64,000 nucleotides of DNA, taken from assembly GCA_002286715.1 (NCBI GenBank), contig NSJX01000049.1, forward strand, positions 120,645 through 184,644, read 5' to 3'. The translations under genes were made by a program, and so were the position numbers. The first letter of the stretch is position 1; the number at the start of each line of letters is the position of its first letter. The DNA comes from Dentipellis sp. KUC8613 (Eukaryota; Basidiomycota; Agaricomycetes; Russulales; Hericiaceae). Under the pieces are notes generated by a model. That model had not been told where the DNA came from. It made no database searches and saw only the letters and a list, made by a program, of their open reading frames with translations. Positions 1-13,800 of this stretch are shown one piece after another.

Positions 1-490
1 CTAGAAGCTTCAACTTTTGGAACCGGGGATGATAACAACGCCTTTGCGGCGTCGCTTGTCTCAGTTTTTGGGACAACCATTGTGGTTCAAGGAAAAGGAA
101 GGGCAACGGCGCAAAGTTTTTAGAAGTGTTCGGAATTTGCCGATGGCGGTGGGTCTCAGCGATCGGGACCGGGGGACCGCCTTACTCCCCATAGTTCTGC
201 CAGCTATACTTGAGGCACCCTGCAGACATTGTTACTTCACGAACCGCCAATAAAGACGCCCCGCTCTGATTGAATTCGAACTCTTGAGACGACGCCGAAA
301 ATATCGATAAATAAGAGGAATACATCACTCAAAGTACACAGTTACGCAGAGTCAATCGACTCTGCGTTAGGGCTTCTCCGATCGATCCCGCTTCCCGTCG
401 TATTCAGGTTCGGCAAAGTTATCCAAATATCTGACTCGCACTGCGTGACTTGGTCAACGAAGGCTGACAGAGATCATAACATGGCTAGTC
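1..490. other. Left-edge intergenic DNA
   Basis: No convincing coding segment is seen. The stretch lies downstream of the stop codon of the minus-strand peptidase gene and probably holds its 3' UTR and terminator. The short open frames here have no recognisable composition or domain. Confidence 0.5.
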
Positions 491-3400
491 TTACGCGAAT
501 TCCCAGAGTTTCTGAGGATTGTTGTAAGTGTCTGGAGTATATGGGAAGCGGACTGTAACGAATCGCGGTGAGTAATTGCAGGGTAATGCATCGGAGGTAC
601 CATACGCTTGGGGAGCTCCGAGCGGTATTCTAAGGTATGACGATTCGCAAGGTCAGAGGTATCAGAATAGAGAAATGAGCAGTTTCGCTCACGGATAGGT
701 TGGCTTTCATTCAAAAAGCTATAGGCTGCAATGGAATGGTCAGTAGAATGGAGCGAAATGATACGCTCATTCTCACCCGTCCTCCAGTTGTGTCTTTGGA
801 TGATAATCAGCATGAGAACTACTTAATTCGGTAAAGGATGGCGTACCTCATGTCCGCCGATACGAGACTTTAAGTCCGTTCAATCAGCTTCCTAAACGAA
901 AGAAGTACAGGCAAAGACGTACAGGTCAGGCGGTGCCATCGGATCCTGCCAAGAACACGAGCGCGATAAGTCCGCGACACATTTCACGCAACTAAGATGT
1001 TCTCACATTCTTCAATCCGGCAGTCTTGATCTCCGAATCTATATCAGACCACTCGAGGACTTGCAGCCCCGCCATTCCTGAGACCAAGAAAGTCAGTACG
1101 CAAAATGGACGTAAGAATGGGGGTGACGAGCCTTTGAACTCAATGTTGATATCGGACTTGCCTCCGAATACTGCGAGGGTTACATTGTGGCGTTCGTTCA
1201 TCACGGTGCTGAATTGGGCACAGGTCGACGCGCAGTTACCATCGCTGACTACAATCATTCGTTTAGTTCAGCTCTCCCAAGAATGGTGATAATGGTGTGA
1301 GATCGACGTTACCAATGGCGATATTACTATGGTATATACGGTCAGATTATTGCATCAAAGAGGGTACTGGGTCACTTACTTGAAGTCGAAAGAAGGAGTT
1401 GGTGGGAACGGAACAGAGAAATCGCACATTTCCTGATGTGCGCAAGGTGATGAACACAGCGGCTGTGAAGAGGAATGTTGAACGTACGTGGAGCCGCTGC
1501 GAAGTGGGAGTGCTTTGACCATTCACGGTGAGCGGCACGGAAGGGTCGATATAGTTGAAGTCGTCGGGCATTGGTGTATCATTCAAAAATGCGTCTATTG
1601 TCGGCTCGGTCAGTGCAGGCGACGATAAGTAAAGAAATTAGTCTCTTACAGTTATCAGGAGCGTAGAAAGTCAGAGACGACTGCAGACCGAGATCGATAT
1701 TTGCCTGCACTAGCTTCTGAGCGAAGGGTGTAGCGCGAATGTCACTTTCAAAGCCGCTGAAAATCGAGTAAACCATTCGGCCCATGATGCAATTGATTGA
1801 AAGATACGAACGCATATCCGAAGTTGGAGCCTGCGAGGAATCCGTGAAGGAAAATTCCCAGGCAGATAATTCCACCTGTGGAGAAGGTCGACAACGTACG
1901 AGCCGTGGACACAGACAGCGAGGCTTACCGTCATTCTCAGTGACATCGATGATCAGGCGCGTTACGTTAGCCTTTTGGAACGCAGTGATAGCTCCCTTGA
2001 CATCGGTTTGGAATTGCTGGAAAGCCTGGTCGGACTCTCCATCAAAGGATCCCACGAACATCTAGGGTCAGCTGTGAGCACTGCCCATTCGACAGGTCAT
2101 TACGAGACGTCACATACAACGCCAGTCTGGCCGTCCTCGAGGATATACGACTGCATGAGGCCCGACGTGTCGCTCACGGGTGGCAGCGTGGGCTGGAAAT
2201 TCACAGGCAGACCGATTCCATCTGGTCGGGGAGGAACCACTCCTTTGGCGGGGCCACGCTTGTGCGAAGGAAGAAGGTTAGAGACCACACGTCTGTCCAC
2301 GCCATTGGTCGAGGGCAACGCTGCGCAATTGTTCTCCCAGCTACACAAGGAGAATAAGTCAGCAAGAAGGAAGGAAATTGGCTAGAAGACGTACTACGAT
2401 GCTTGGTCTGTGAACGCGTTGCCCATCAAGACTGCCAGATATGGAACAGTTACTTGCTCTTCCTCGGTAGAATTCACCGGAATCAATGAGAAGGTCAGAT
2501 TCTCCTGCGAGGAAAACACCTGCAAGACATGAGCCGCCGGGACCGCCTCACGCAGAGATGGTCGGACATACCTGGCCAGCCAAAACCCCGAATTTCTGCG
2601 AGAAACTAGAACCGGACAGTCTGCGCCACCCATCAGATACGTGCATTGCCATGAGATGTCATTTCACACATAACATACCTGTAGCCTGTCCATACGCTGT
2701 TCACCCTGACGTTGTGATCCAAGTAATTGCCGGATTGCTTGTCAGCGATCTGATCCGCGTACGCATACGGGTCCATTCCTGGGAGTGACAGAGCGGGGTT
2801 AACGCCTAAGTATGTATGGGCGATTGGAGCTGTGCTCACCTTCTATCTGGGTAACCCTCGCCCCTGCAAGCCTTTGCCAATTGAAGTTAATCGATGCATA
2901 GAAATTGGAAAACCCAGCGGGCACCAAGTCTATGAACGCGACGGTATCGGGGGCGATGAACACACTCTCCGTGCCATTGACGCTCAACGAAACAGGCGGC
3001 GTCGGTATCAGATTCTGCCAAGAGGTATAGCAGTTGGGTAGGTATACTACATATTGTTGAAAGTTGGCGTTAGCTGGGAATGTAATAGATATGGAGGAGG
3101 ATACGAAGAACGCACTGGTATGGCCATCGTTCAATTGATTAATAGTGTTATACAAGTCCTGATTAAAGTCATAATCGGTCTGCAGTGCAGATAGGTCAGC
3201 AATCATCTCGCAGCATCAAAGGGTGGCGGTAACTAACATCATACTGCGTCGAATTGATTCTGGAAATTTCCGCTCGAATGTTCGCAGTCGACTCCTGGAA
3301 TGGAGGCGGCGAGTCCAAGTAATAATCCTCGAAGGTATAGAAGTCGAAGACCCTCGAGATAACGGTCAAGATATTCTGCCTGATAATAATAAATCATGAG

Positions 3401-3604
3401 CGCAGAGGTCCTGGCGATATGAAAGGCAGCTACTGACCGCAGAGTCTCGTTGAAAGGAAAAGACCTTTGGCAAGCGAGTAAGTCTGGCATGGGCACGAAC
3501 GTCTGGCCTGCGATGTCGGCGCATGGGTCCGAGGACGTAGGTGCCGCATGGGAAGACGGGCTTCCGAGAGAGATCGCCAACGCAAGAAGCAGGATACTCC
3601 ACAT
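491..3604 (-). CDS. Secreted peptidase S41 family protein
   Basis: The family comprises ClpP/crotonase-fold serine peptidases; fungal members such as UstP-like proteins are secreted or vacuolar. The start at 3604 gives a signal peptide (MWSILLLALAISLGSPSSHA), followed by DPCADIAGQTF, a substrate/PDZ-like middle, the core segment ENDG-GGIICLG (spliced at about 1900) and the nucleophile segment VVSDGNCASTC (about 1220-1255), where the Ser before TC is the expected catalytic residue. The C-terminus reads RHNWRT then, after a 48-nt intron, RFPYTPDTYNNPQKLWEFA-stop at 491-493, a typical family ending. About ten short introns interrupt the gene and every junction I checked keeps frame, so it looks intact. 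The exact peptidase substrate is unknown. Assignment to the family is firm; activity is inferred. Confidence 0.85.
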
Positions 3605-3672
3605 GGCTGCCTTGGCTGTAGAACTGCGATATAGAAAAAGCAGTGGAGAGCGACCTACGAGACCGCTCTCCC

Positions 3673-3679
3673 TTTATAC
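3673..3679 (-). promoter_or_regulatory. TATA box of the S41 peptidase gene
   Basis: GTATAAA on the minus strand lies about 70 bp upstream of the ATG at 3604, a normal spacing for fungal promoters. Confidence 0.6.
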
Positions 3680-4670
3680 CTGCGGAGAATATGATCCAGG
3701 CGCGAAGACGAATCCGGCTGGCCGTGACTGGGTGCTCGATGAGGGCTCCATCGGTCCAAAATAACTCTATGTGGGGAAAGTGGTATATGCAATGCGGTTC
3801 CCATCGGTTTACAGATATGTCACTCACCGCAGACGCTACAGCAATCGGTGAATTAGGGTCCTGTTACAGGGACACGTCACTCTGTCCCCCGTGCTGCCGT
3901 CGTGGATTTTTGGGGGTCGTGACTGTCAACGTCTGCTGCTGGCGGACAAGGTCATCGCTTCAGTCGGTCAAGAACAGTGGGAAAGGTGTCGGCGCACCGA
4001 GCACGCGGCAAGGATCAAAAACTTCGGGGCCGTCCGCCGTCCGTCGGACGCTGGGAATCTGCGGGGTCGCCTGACCGCGCCAGGAGAATCAAGAATAGGA
4101 ACTCGTACTGACAGAAGAAGTGCTTCACCGGGACGCCCTTTCAAATAAGGCGAGCCAGAGTCCTGATCACGACATGCCTTGCAGTGTCCGCAGCTCCGCG
4201 CCGACAAGGTAATGAACAGAGCCAGTGCCTAAGCGCGCGAAAGCAGCGGCGAGGTATACATTTGCAGCAGCGCGGCATGCGGTCGTACGAGCGTGACTCA
4301 TGGCTCTTCCATTGCGCTGACGAGAATTGCTGAATGTAGAACAAAGACAGTGCTGGAATTTCAGTTGTGACAAACGAAGACGCTCCGTATGGCTCGGTCA
4401 CTCACCGGCAATTACAGAATCCCAGAATTCTTCTGGGAAGTACGAGGCACCGAAAGAGACGAGGCTCATGACCAGCAGATAAGCTCATACGCTACAGCCA
4501 CCCAGCCGCGGCGCAAATAGGTGCATTAGGTCATGAGAGCCTCGTGTCAGTTTTCGCAGAGCGCCACAAGCGGAGATGGCGGGGCGCCATCGCACAGCGA
4601 CTGATAGATTCGCAAATACCTGTTCCGGCACATCGACCATACATTCCGCGGCCTAACATAGCAAGACCTT
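3680..4670. other. Intergenic DNA between the S41 peptidase and the carboxylesterase
   Basis: Promoter DNA of the peptidase gene on one side and the 3' region of the esterase on the other. Short frames on both strands lack family resemblance or consistent splice context. I see no RNA gene or repeat. Confidence 0.5.
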
Positions 4671-6790
4671 TCAGTTTTCCTCTTCGTTCACTTTACTCGC
4701 CACGAACTGGCACCGTTCGCGCTCTTTCTCCGGCTCCGCTTCGATAAAACTGCCGCTTATCGTGGTGGAGTTTGCAGGTCCCTGTTGTAGAACAATGCGA
4801 ACCCTACTCGCGGATGCGTATGGAGCCCATGTCGGCGACCGGGGGAGTTTGTGCGTGTTGGGGCTTCCCGAACGCACGAAGGACAGCCAATAGGCGATGA
4901 GCTCTTCGGCGAAGGCGGTCTCGGTTGGCGTCATAGGCGAGAACGTCGTGGAACCATTGAACCTGCAAATGGCGGCATATGGGCGCAAGACCGCGATTCA
5001 TCAAATAAAGTCGAGATTTCAGTCTGTCAGACTGACCCTGTATTGGTGCCCAGGAACATCATCCAATTCTCCGCCGCATGCGAGACCACGGTGGGGTTGG
5101 AGGATGTCGGGTTCGGTTGATTGTAGCGGTACGTGAATGTCTGGCTGTACTGCGCGGCGGCCGTACCCATCAACGCCCGCTATGATCCCAAGCGAGTCAG
5201 CGCACGCTGATGAATATCATTGATAGATACTTGAAACACGTACCGCGCATATCAGCTCTGACTCGCCAGTGGCAACTTGAAGCCTCTGATCATCATTGTC
5301 GAAGTCACTCGCTGGGTATATCTCAAGGTACTGGGAAAGACTGGAGTTGCTCAAGGACGGGAAGAAGGCTTGAAGTGCAGATCTGATGTCAATGCCTCCT
5401 GACAAGGTTTCATTGGATGTGGAGCTGCGACAGATTCATTAGCGGCAGATCTTCTGGTATCGCAAAGAAGGCACATATACCCGACAATTAACGGGACGTG
5501 CGTGAATTCGCCATTCAATAACGCGGCGGTCGGATGCCCCGTGATCAGCTTTCCGTCTTGTACAGGGTGGAAGCCATTGTAAGGACCATCGCTGATCGGT
5601 CTTCAGCATATGCAAAGGTACGCAGTTCAAGGAAAAACGTACAACGACCCATACGAAGCATTATCCTGTGCACGCGCAAGAGCGCTAACGGAGGCCTGGC
5701 GCAAGCATGCAAGCTGGTCTGTCACAGACCCCGAGCCACACCCCGCTGCTTCAGCAAAGAAGTCGAAAAGGGGCTATGCGGCGATGTTCGAATTATTGTC
5801 AACGTCTGGACAATTTTTAGAATATCTGACGTACATACCCGCTGTTGTTCGACAGTTGGAACGGGCGTCCTGTACACACTCTGGGCGATAGCACGGGAGA
5901 ACAGGCTCTCTCCCTGACGTGCGGTCAGATGTAACTCCACGGACGAACCACCCGCGCTCTCTCCGTTGATCGTCACTTCCCCCGGATTACCGCCAAAGGC
6001 GGAGATGTACCGCTTAACCCATTTCAGGGATTGGATCTGGTCTTGGAAGCCTACATTCAGGTCCCCGTGCGCGGAATCAGAGAACTGATCCACGGAGAGG
6101 AAGCCGAAGGCATCGAGGCGGTAATAGACGGAGACGATAACGACATTCGGGCTCTGATGAACCCAGTGATCGAACGGCCAGTTACGTGGATTGCCATAGA
6201 CGTAGCCTGAGAGAACAAATGTTTGTAATTAGCGGAGGGTTTCCCTTAAGTAGAACAAAGGACGGGTACGTACCACCACCGTGGAAGTAGACGAGTACGG
6301 GGACTGCGGCATAAAACTGTGTAAAGCACTGTACGAGGAAGGATGGCACCATATGCTTACAGTTGCTGCCCTTCTTCGCGCCCGATGGAGCGTATATGTT
6401 TACTTTCAGGCAGTCCTCACTTCCGGCACCACCAGCATCCCCCGCTATCCGAAGGATCAGCATTCCCATGTTCAAGAACAAGGCATACCATAAACGCTCA
6501 CCTCCAGTACTTCCTTGAACGCAGAAGTCGGGGTATTGTGTAGCATCGACCACCTGGCCCCGGGCAGAATCTTGAATGCGGTCCGTGTTAAGGGGTAACG
6601 CAACTCTCCACCGACGATCCCCGAGCGGAGGCTCCGCGTAAGGGATCCCCAGATACGCAACGGTGTTCGGAAACGATTGGTTTCCTCTATAGGAAGCATA
6701 GCCTACGTCCACTACGTTTGAAGGTGAGCCTCGAGCAGAGATGCCGATCACGAGCAGCAATAGCGACGTTGCGACAGCGCGTCCCAACAT
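4671..6790 (-). CDS. Secreted type-B carboxylesterase/lipase
   Basis: This alpha/beta-hydrolase family hydrolyses carboxylic esters. I chose the ATG at 6790 because it opens a signal peptide (MLGRAVATSLLLLVIGISARG); an in-frame ATG 69 nt upstream would bury it. Motifs in order: YLGIPYAEPPLGDRRW near the N-terminus, SEDCLKVNIYAP, the oxyanion loop VYFHGGG, the nucleophile elbow NGESAGG (about 5940-5960), the acid region VGSTSNETLSGG (formed across a splice at about 5410) and the likely histidine in SHAAENWMMF near the C-terminus. The stop is at 4671-4673. About eight short introns keep frame where checked. It lies in the same orientation as the S41 peptidase, but the 1.1-kb gap argues against co-transcription. 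Substrate unknown. Confidence 0.87.
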
Positions 6791-8209
6791 GATCGACCAG
6801 GTAAAACGAGATGCCGTCGGACATCGTAGCCAGTAAACGTCGGCCTTTATGACCTGCAAATTCCGGGCTAAAAGAAGTCAAGGGATAATGGAACCGACGT
6901 CACATGCACCCCGCCCCACATGCGGGAGTGGCGGAGATACTACACGGAGAAACCCAAGAATACATTCATAAAACCGCTGCTCATAAGAGCCTGGAACCGC
7001 TGGCAAGAGCGCTGTCCTCGTCTCTGTCCTGGAAGTTTACACTCACAGAAAGGGCCTCCGACTCTGCCAGATGAGCAGTTCATATGATCCTAGAGGGAAT
7101 GAGGAGATCCGTGAGGCGGTCTCGTAAGGCTCGAAGATGTGATGCACGATGCCAGCATGACGAAAGGGTCATAAGACCGCGTCACGACCGCGAAAGTATG
7201 GACAGCGGGCTTCGTATTAGTCTTCCAGTCCTCAGCGATGGGCAGGTGGCGCCATGGCGGGCCGCTAGTATTCGCTTACACTTGCACGTCGATGAAGACG
7301 AGGAAGCGGACGTGATATTGGAGCAAGCCATACGATCAACACATGTCGTGGCAAAAGACTGCAGCCTGAAAAAGTGGGAAATTGCGTGTCAGTAGAGAGT
7401 TCTCTGGCTAGCACAGGGTACGAAGAACCGTCACTGTCAGTGATGCATGGAGCGGAAAGGACGCGATTAACTGCATAGTCTGACAACATGAAGGACACTC
7501 GAAATTCTAGAAAGAGATGGGCCAAACAAAATGAACGTGGGTGAAGAGCCTTTGCACACACCATTCCAAAGTGTTCAATGATCCGTTTGATATACCACAC
7601 AAGGCTCACCATTGTCTCCGATGAACGGAATCTTCCAATCTTGCTTGCTTCCATGGTTTCCTGCGAGCAGGATCGTTTCTCCGTTGGCGGTCGCGTAAAC
7701 CGGAGTTGGCTTGAATCAACATGGTGACGAATCGCCGGCAGTATCCAGGACGACTTCCGCATTAGGTGACGGCAGCCGGCCGAGCAGGGTGGCCAACGCC
7801 GGAAAATCGGGAGAGCTGGCCATAAACGGACTACAAGCTCCGTCCCGGCCGTCGGCGAGGCTCGCTACTGCTGAGAAAGAAAATGGGAATTAGCTTTCAA
7901 GCTTCAAGTCGCGACTAAAAAGAGGCGCAGCAAATAGGGAGTGCCGTATGACATGACCGCAAAGACCTATCCAGAAAGAAAGCGGAGACAAAGCCTATTT
8001 GTCGGGAAAACTGTTAGGAAAGTGGTCGCGGTTGCAGCGAGACGCGTCTGGTGCGGCCGGGGCGTATTTGTCACTGTTTGTCTGTGGTGCATACCGTTGA
8101 CGCCCGGTCAAGGCTCAACACTTAGACACTGACTACGACGACGACGAAGGCGACAGCGACGACGAACACTATTACAGCCCTCGGTGTCGTCAATTTCGAC
8201 GCCAAAAAC
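6791..8209. other. Intergenic DNA with a possible minus-strand exon remnant
   Basis: Upstream DNA of two divergent genes. On the minus strand around 7600-7860 a fragment reads MASSPDFPALATLLGRLP, then NAEVVLDTAGDSSP, an in-frame stop, and PVYATANGETILLAGNHG followed by a plausible donor near 7610. The composition is protein-like but the stop and the lack of family resemblance suggest a remnant or an unresolved small gene. Confidence 0.3.
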
Positions 8210-10856
8210 ATGTCGCAGTCATATTTTGCTCCACGGAAGCAATCTCCTGTGGAGGATGTCTCCGCGGGAGTGAGCTCCGAACTGCAGCTCAAGGAAGTCC
8301 AGGAGGCGTATATCGAGCATAAAGACAGGTGTGTAACCCATACATTCTCCCTCTCTTACCGGGTCATCAACTGTATCTTATCGTAGATTGCTCAACGCGA
8401 TTGACTCCGCGAAAACGATTCTGAGCGACCTGCGAATCTTCAATAAGGACTCCTGGGTCGTCAGATACCCTCAGCTTCGCGAAAAGACTCACGATGAGGC
8501 AGCACCTTCACCAACACGGCGCAAGAGCATGCGTCGATCTCTCTCGTTCGCGGACGATCCGTTGAACGAGACCGACGTCGTCCTGAATCCGGCCGCCAAG
8601 GGCCTTACGCGATCATTGACCCTCGCGTCCATCGCTGACGCGCAGGAGGAAGAGTCTGAGGAGGCGTCAACCGAGGATGACGGTGACCGTCTAGTCTCGG
8701 AAGCCGACGCTGCTGGTTTCCATGTCTTCCGCCTGGACCTCAAGCTCGGCGCCCACGGGTCTTCGGCCTCCCCTGCAGCTCTGGTCTCGCAACTCGAGAA
8801 GTCTTCGATCGCTAACCTTCTCGACGAGCGCATCGCATCCTCCATGAACCACATCGACAAGCTCCGCGTCCGTGTCGAAGACACCTCGTCGAAGGTCCTT
8901 GTCACTGGTGATCTCAACGCAGGCAAATCTACCTTCGTGAACGCTCTTCTGCGCCGGGAGGTCATGCCTGTCGACCAGCAACCCTGCACGACTGCCTTCT
9001 GCGAAGTGCACAATGCAGCGGACAACGGCGGCAAGGAGGAAGTCCATATCATTAGCGCTGGTGCGTCGTACGATATCAACGACGAGAGCACCTTCACTCG
9101 TGCGACATTGGCCGATCTCGAGGATATCATCTCGGAGAACGAAAACTCGGAGCAGATGCTCAAGCTGTACCTCAGCGATTCGCGGTCGCCCAACGAGTCG
9201 CTCCTCCACAACGGAATTGCCGACATCTCGCTGATCGACGCGCCTGGTCTTAACCGCGACAGCATCAAGACGACAGCTCTCTTCGCCCGTCAGGAGGAGA
9301 TCGACGTTGTGGTCTTCGTCGTCTCCGCCGAGAACCACTTCACCCTCTCCGCGAAGGAGTTCCTCTGGAACGCGAGCAACGAGAAGGCTTATCTCTTCAT
9401 CGTCGTCAACAAGTACGAGCAGATCCGCGACAAGAACAAGTGCCGACGCCTCGTGCTGGAGCAGATCAAGCAGCTTAGCCCTCGGACATACGAGGACGCG
9501 GAGGACTTGGTTCACTTCGTCGACTCGTCCTCGGTGCTCAACCCCAACGCTGGCCCCAGCCAGTCCTTCGATGACCTGGAGTCCTCGCTGCGTTCGTTCG
9601 TGCTCGTGAAGCGCGCCAAGTCCAAGCTCCACCCCGCGTCGACCTACCTCTCGCACCTGCTCTCCGACATCGACTTCCTCGTCGGTGCCAACGCTATCGT
9701 CGCCCAGACTGAACTCGAGCGCGCCAAGGAGGACCTCAACCGCGCACGACCCATCCTCGAGAGGATGAAGAGCAGCCGCGATGTGCTCGAGGACAGCCTT
9801 GAGGCAGTCGAGGAGGAAGGCGCCAACAAGACCAGCTCGCGGACGAAGCAAGTCCTGACCGAAGCCTTGGACAAAGTCGGCCAGGGTCTCCTCGGCGTCG
9901 ACAAGCCCCTCGTCAGCATGCCGTCCTACCCCGGCCTCCTCGGCATCTGGGATTACGCCCGCGACGTCCGCAAGGCCCTCCTCGCCAGCCTCGACGTCGC
10001 CGTCAAGGTCGCTGAAGACGAGGCCCGCCTCGCCACCTCCGCCGGCGTCGTCCGCATCTCGCAGCTCGGCGACGAGCACCTCCCGGAGGGCGTCGAGCGC
10101 TCGCGCCGCATCTTCATGCCCGAGGCCATGTTCAGCGTCCGCAAGGGCGCAAAGGACGCGCGCCGCCACAGCCGCCGCCACAGCGGCGCCGTCGTCGCGG
10201 GCGGCGCGCTCGGGCTCGGCATCGGGCTCGCGCAGCGCGCGGACATGCTCGAGTCATCCTTCTTCGACGTCTTCGACGTGCAGCACCAGTTCTGGCTGCA
10301 CTTTGGCGACGAGAAGGAGGGCGCGGAGGAGGACGAGAAGGCCCCAAGCGCGCTTGGCATCATGTCGGTTGGCCTCGGCGCACTCACTATGGTCGGCGGA
10401 CAGGCCGTCGGTGCGCGCGGGCTCATCGAGGGCGTCGTGCGCGTCGCGGACCTGCTCGGCAACGAGACGACGCGCAAGTGGGCCGCGCCTGTGATCGGCG
10501 CGACCGTCGTCGGCCTCACGGCGTACTTCATCCTCGAGCTGCCCAGCACGATCCCGCGCACCGTCGGCCGCCGCATCCGCCGCGCGCTGACGAAGCCCGT
10601 CGTGGACGGCCAGGAGCCGCTGTTCGTGGACGCGCACGCGGTGCGCGTGTCGCGCGAGACGCGCAAGGTGCTCCGGCTCGCGAGCTGGGATCTGAAGGAG
10701 CGCTTCCGCGCGGCGATGGAGGAGCGCGGGAAGGAGGTGAAGGGCGCGGAGGAGATGGAGCGAAAGGCGGGCAAGGCGGCGGAGTGGTTCCGCGGAGTCG
10801 AGGAGAAGACGGCCGAGGTGCGCGTGCAGGCGGGCCTCGTTGAGCCGGCGGCCTGA
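8210..10856 (+). CDS. fzo1: Mitofusin-type outer-membrane GTPase Fzo1
   Basis: A dynamin-like GTPase that tethers and fuses mitochondrial outer membranes. Exon 1 is 8210-8328 and exon 2 is 8387-10856, joined across a 58-nt GTGTGT...TAG intron that completes an Arg codon, giving 862 aa, close to the usual fungal length. The GTPase domain shows the P-loop GDLNAGKST (about residue 214), the G3 motif DAPG (about 324) and NKYE (about 381) at the G4 position. A heptad-rich segment follows. Two hydrophobic segments near residues 700-760 (ending ATVVGLTAYFILELP) form the membrane hairpin, and the C-terminal tail is a charged helix. The second half is strongly GC-rich with high codon bias, which produces long shadow frames on the other strand. 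Assignment is firm. Confidence 0.93.
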
Positions 10857-13800
10857 GCGGCGTGCGATAGGCCATGGCGTGAGCATACGCGAGGTTCGGT
10901 TGACGTTCTCTGGCATGGTTTCCGCTTTTTGCTTTTTGCTCGTTTCGTTCAGGGTGCCCGGCTGCTTGTGGCCTGTGGCTTGGTCGTGTTGTTTATCGAC
11001 ATGGCGTGGCTGCAGCTGATCATGATGCACTACGAAAAGGTGCCTTTCCTCTATCCTCTATCTTCGCCTTCACCACTCCGATACGAGATGCCCTCGCACC
11101 TCCTGCGACACTCCTTCACCTTGCAATTTTTCTCCTCTCTCATCTCTACTCCTCTCTTCTCTTCGTTTGCTTTTCTTTTCACTTTGTTCTGTTCTTATCT
11201 CTCAACCCACATATGATGATGTCCTTTACGCGTACGACGATAGATGTATGATCCTTAATTGCCCCTTAAATTTGGAAATACTTAAGTTTATGTTGCATTT
11301 TACAGTGCGCGTTGTATACGACTGTCTTTCTCGTCCCGTCTTGTGGACGACGTAAATCAAGTATCATTCAATTTATGGATAGGTTGGATACATATCGATG
11401 CGCGGTCGTTCCGGAGACGCGAGCTGTAGGTCAAAGGTGAGTTTGCCGTTTAGCGTCCAATCGAACACTCGAACGTTCGTAACAAACTATCGCCCAGGGC
11501 CATATAGAGCCTGACTATATGCCATCCCTGCACGACTTCCAAGCACGCCCATTCAAGAGGGCTGAAACTCGAAGAACCCATCAGACCAAGTAAGCACAAC
11601 TCAAACTGTAAGGTTGATGATGATGTGGATTCAATATTCAGATATGGTGCCATCAGGTGCGATATTGACAACCCGGCAACATTCCTAGGCCTAATATGAT
11701 AGCTGGTCATCTAAGGATATGAGCGTCGAGCGTCCAGTCGCCGTATCCATATCCGCACGCCGGCATTCATAACGCGTAACTGCAACTGCACTGATTCAAT
11801 TGCCGCGTTCATTTGCGGGTGACGTGCCGCCTGGGGGTGCCCGTACATGGCACATCATCTCCGCGGCTTTGATACGTATATGCCTTAGCTCTGTCAACGA
11901 TACACACCGAGTCCGCCCGTCGTCCGCGTCTAGGCTTCGAGAGATAGCAGATAGCATGCAACAGCATATCAAGCAGCGCGCCGTCTGATGGACTGCAATA
12001 GCAGAGTCAAATGCAGACGCAGATAGATACGGGCCCAGGGCTTCGCTGTGGAATTCGAACAGGGCGAGGTACGTATACGTATACGGTGCCGGTGTGAGTA
12101 TGGAACGCGTTTGAGTCCATTGCGTTTTGCATGTTGCATGTCGCACCCCTCAACGTTGTCAACAGCCGGCGCCAGGTCTCGGTATCAACACCAATGCCGG
12201 TGCGTCGATAAGTGCTCGTACTGTCGGTGCGGTCTAGGTCTAGGCAGGCGGTTATGACGCACAGGGGGGCGGCGGTACAGACGGAGAAAGAGAAGCCCGG
12301 GCACGATGGTGGCATGGTTCGTCCGAGTGGCGTTTGACGCCGAAGGTGGGGATGAGGCCGAGGGTTGCAAGGCTAGTCGAGGGTGATAGGAGAGAAGCGA
12401 AGCAAAAGCAAGGCAAAAGCAGAGGGCGCAGCCGGTAACTCCAGATGATGAGAATTGAAAAAAGCGCAGGGGATGATTAATCCCACGTGCAGAGAAGCGC
12501 AGCGGGTGCAACGCATGGAGAACGTCGGGTGCCGGCGAGTGAGTGCGAGCGACCCCCAGGCTGGACGGTACGATGCCACGTTCGCAGCCGGCGCTCCTTG
12601 CATCGGGCACCTCCAGGGCGCGCCCGCGAAGTGCAGACAGTACTGTATTCCCGCCTTCGCTTCGAGTTCTCTTCTGCGGGAGCGCCAGGGCTGTAATTGC
12701 CCAATGGCGAGGGCTGCGCCCGTGTTCGCGAAGGCGGATCGGGTCGGCGCATTCTCGCAGCGCGTCTATCGGCGCGTCCGCCGATCGCGATTCGGGCGTG
12801 CTAGAAGCAGGGGGGAGGATGCTTTATGATTGAGGCTGTCGCTTTGCTGGTCCTGGTCCTGCTGCTCTGGTTCGCGGGATCGGCGCTTTGTCGGTCCTGG
12901 TTCTGCCCTGGTCCGTGTCGCTGCATTGGGAATCGTGCAAGTTTGCAAGGGCGTAGATATTATTTGCGGTGAGGAGCGAGTTTAGTGGTCCGTTTGATCG
13001 CAGAACTTTGCGTGTTCTATCTTGTGGAGGATCATGTTTTGCGTTTCCCGACCTAACAATAGGGAGGTGTATATTTAGTGCCGCGCTGTAAAGGGTCGTC
13101 GAATAGAATGAAGCGCATTCGTCCTTGACATCGGCCGCGAGCTTGCGTTTGAGCTTGAGCTTGAGCTTGTACAGGACATTGATTGAATCCGAACTATTAA
13201 TTATCTGTGAGAACATCAGGACGAGGACGATCCATTGACCCATTGTTCAGATGGGGATGTCTCGAAGGAGGACGATGACAAAAAGGATGAGATGATTGCA
13301 TGAAGCATGAGCAGCACACCTTCCAATATTCGCAGTTGGAAATTGCTGAATCACCACCCCACGAGGACTGATACCTGCGCGCGATGCCGTTGGAGGGCGT
13401 CAGGCGTTGGCGCGCGGGCGATCAATGGCTTTGGCTTTTTGGCTCGCTGGGGGGATTGCGCTCTGGCTCGTGCTCCCGCTCGAAGGAGATCGCAGGGCGC
13501 AATGTGCGATATGGGGTCGCGTTTGTCGCGCACGCGGGATACCGCGGTCGTGGCCCAGTCGGGGGATGCGGAAGTGCGACGGTCGTCCGCCGATTCTAGC
13601 ATCTGTATCTGTAAGTTTGGTCTTTGGTTAGTTATCGACGAGGATGACTCACGCTCGCCGAGGCTCATTAGAGCATACACCCTGGTTGATGACTCGCCCT
13701 TCTTCGCCGATTCCTGCCTGGAGACCCTGGGTCGTGGCTTGACGAACAAGCGCGTTAGTGAGTGTCCTGACGTTGTCTCTGGACAGGCATCACGGGTCTA

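Noticed and set aside
8691..10181. 496-aa and other long minus-strand frames
   Set aside because: Antisense shadows of the strongly biased Fzo1 exon, which has clear GTPase motifs on the plus strand.
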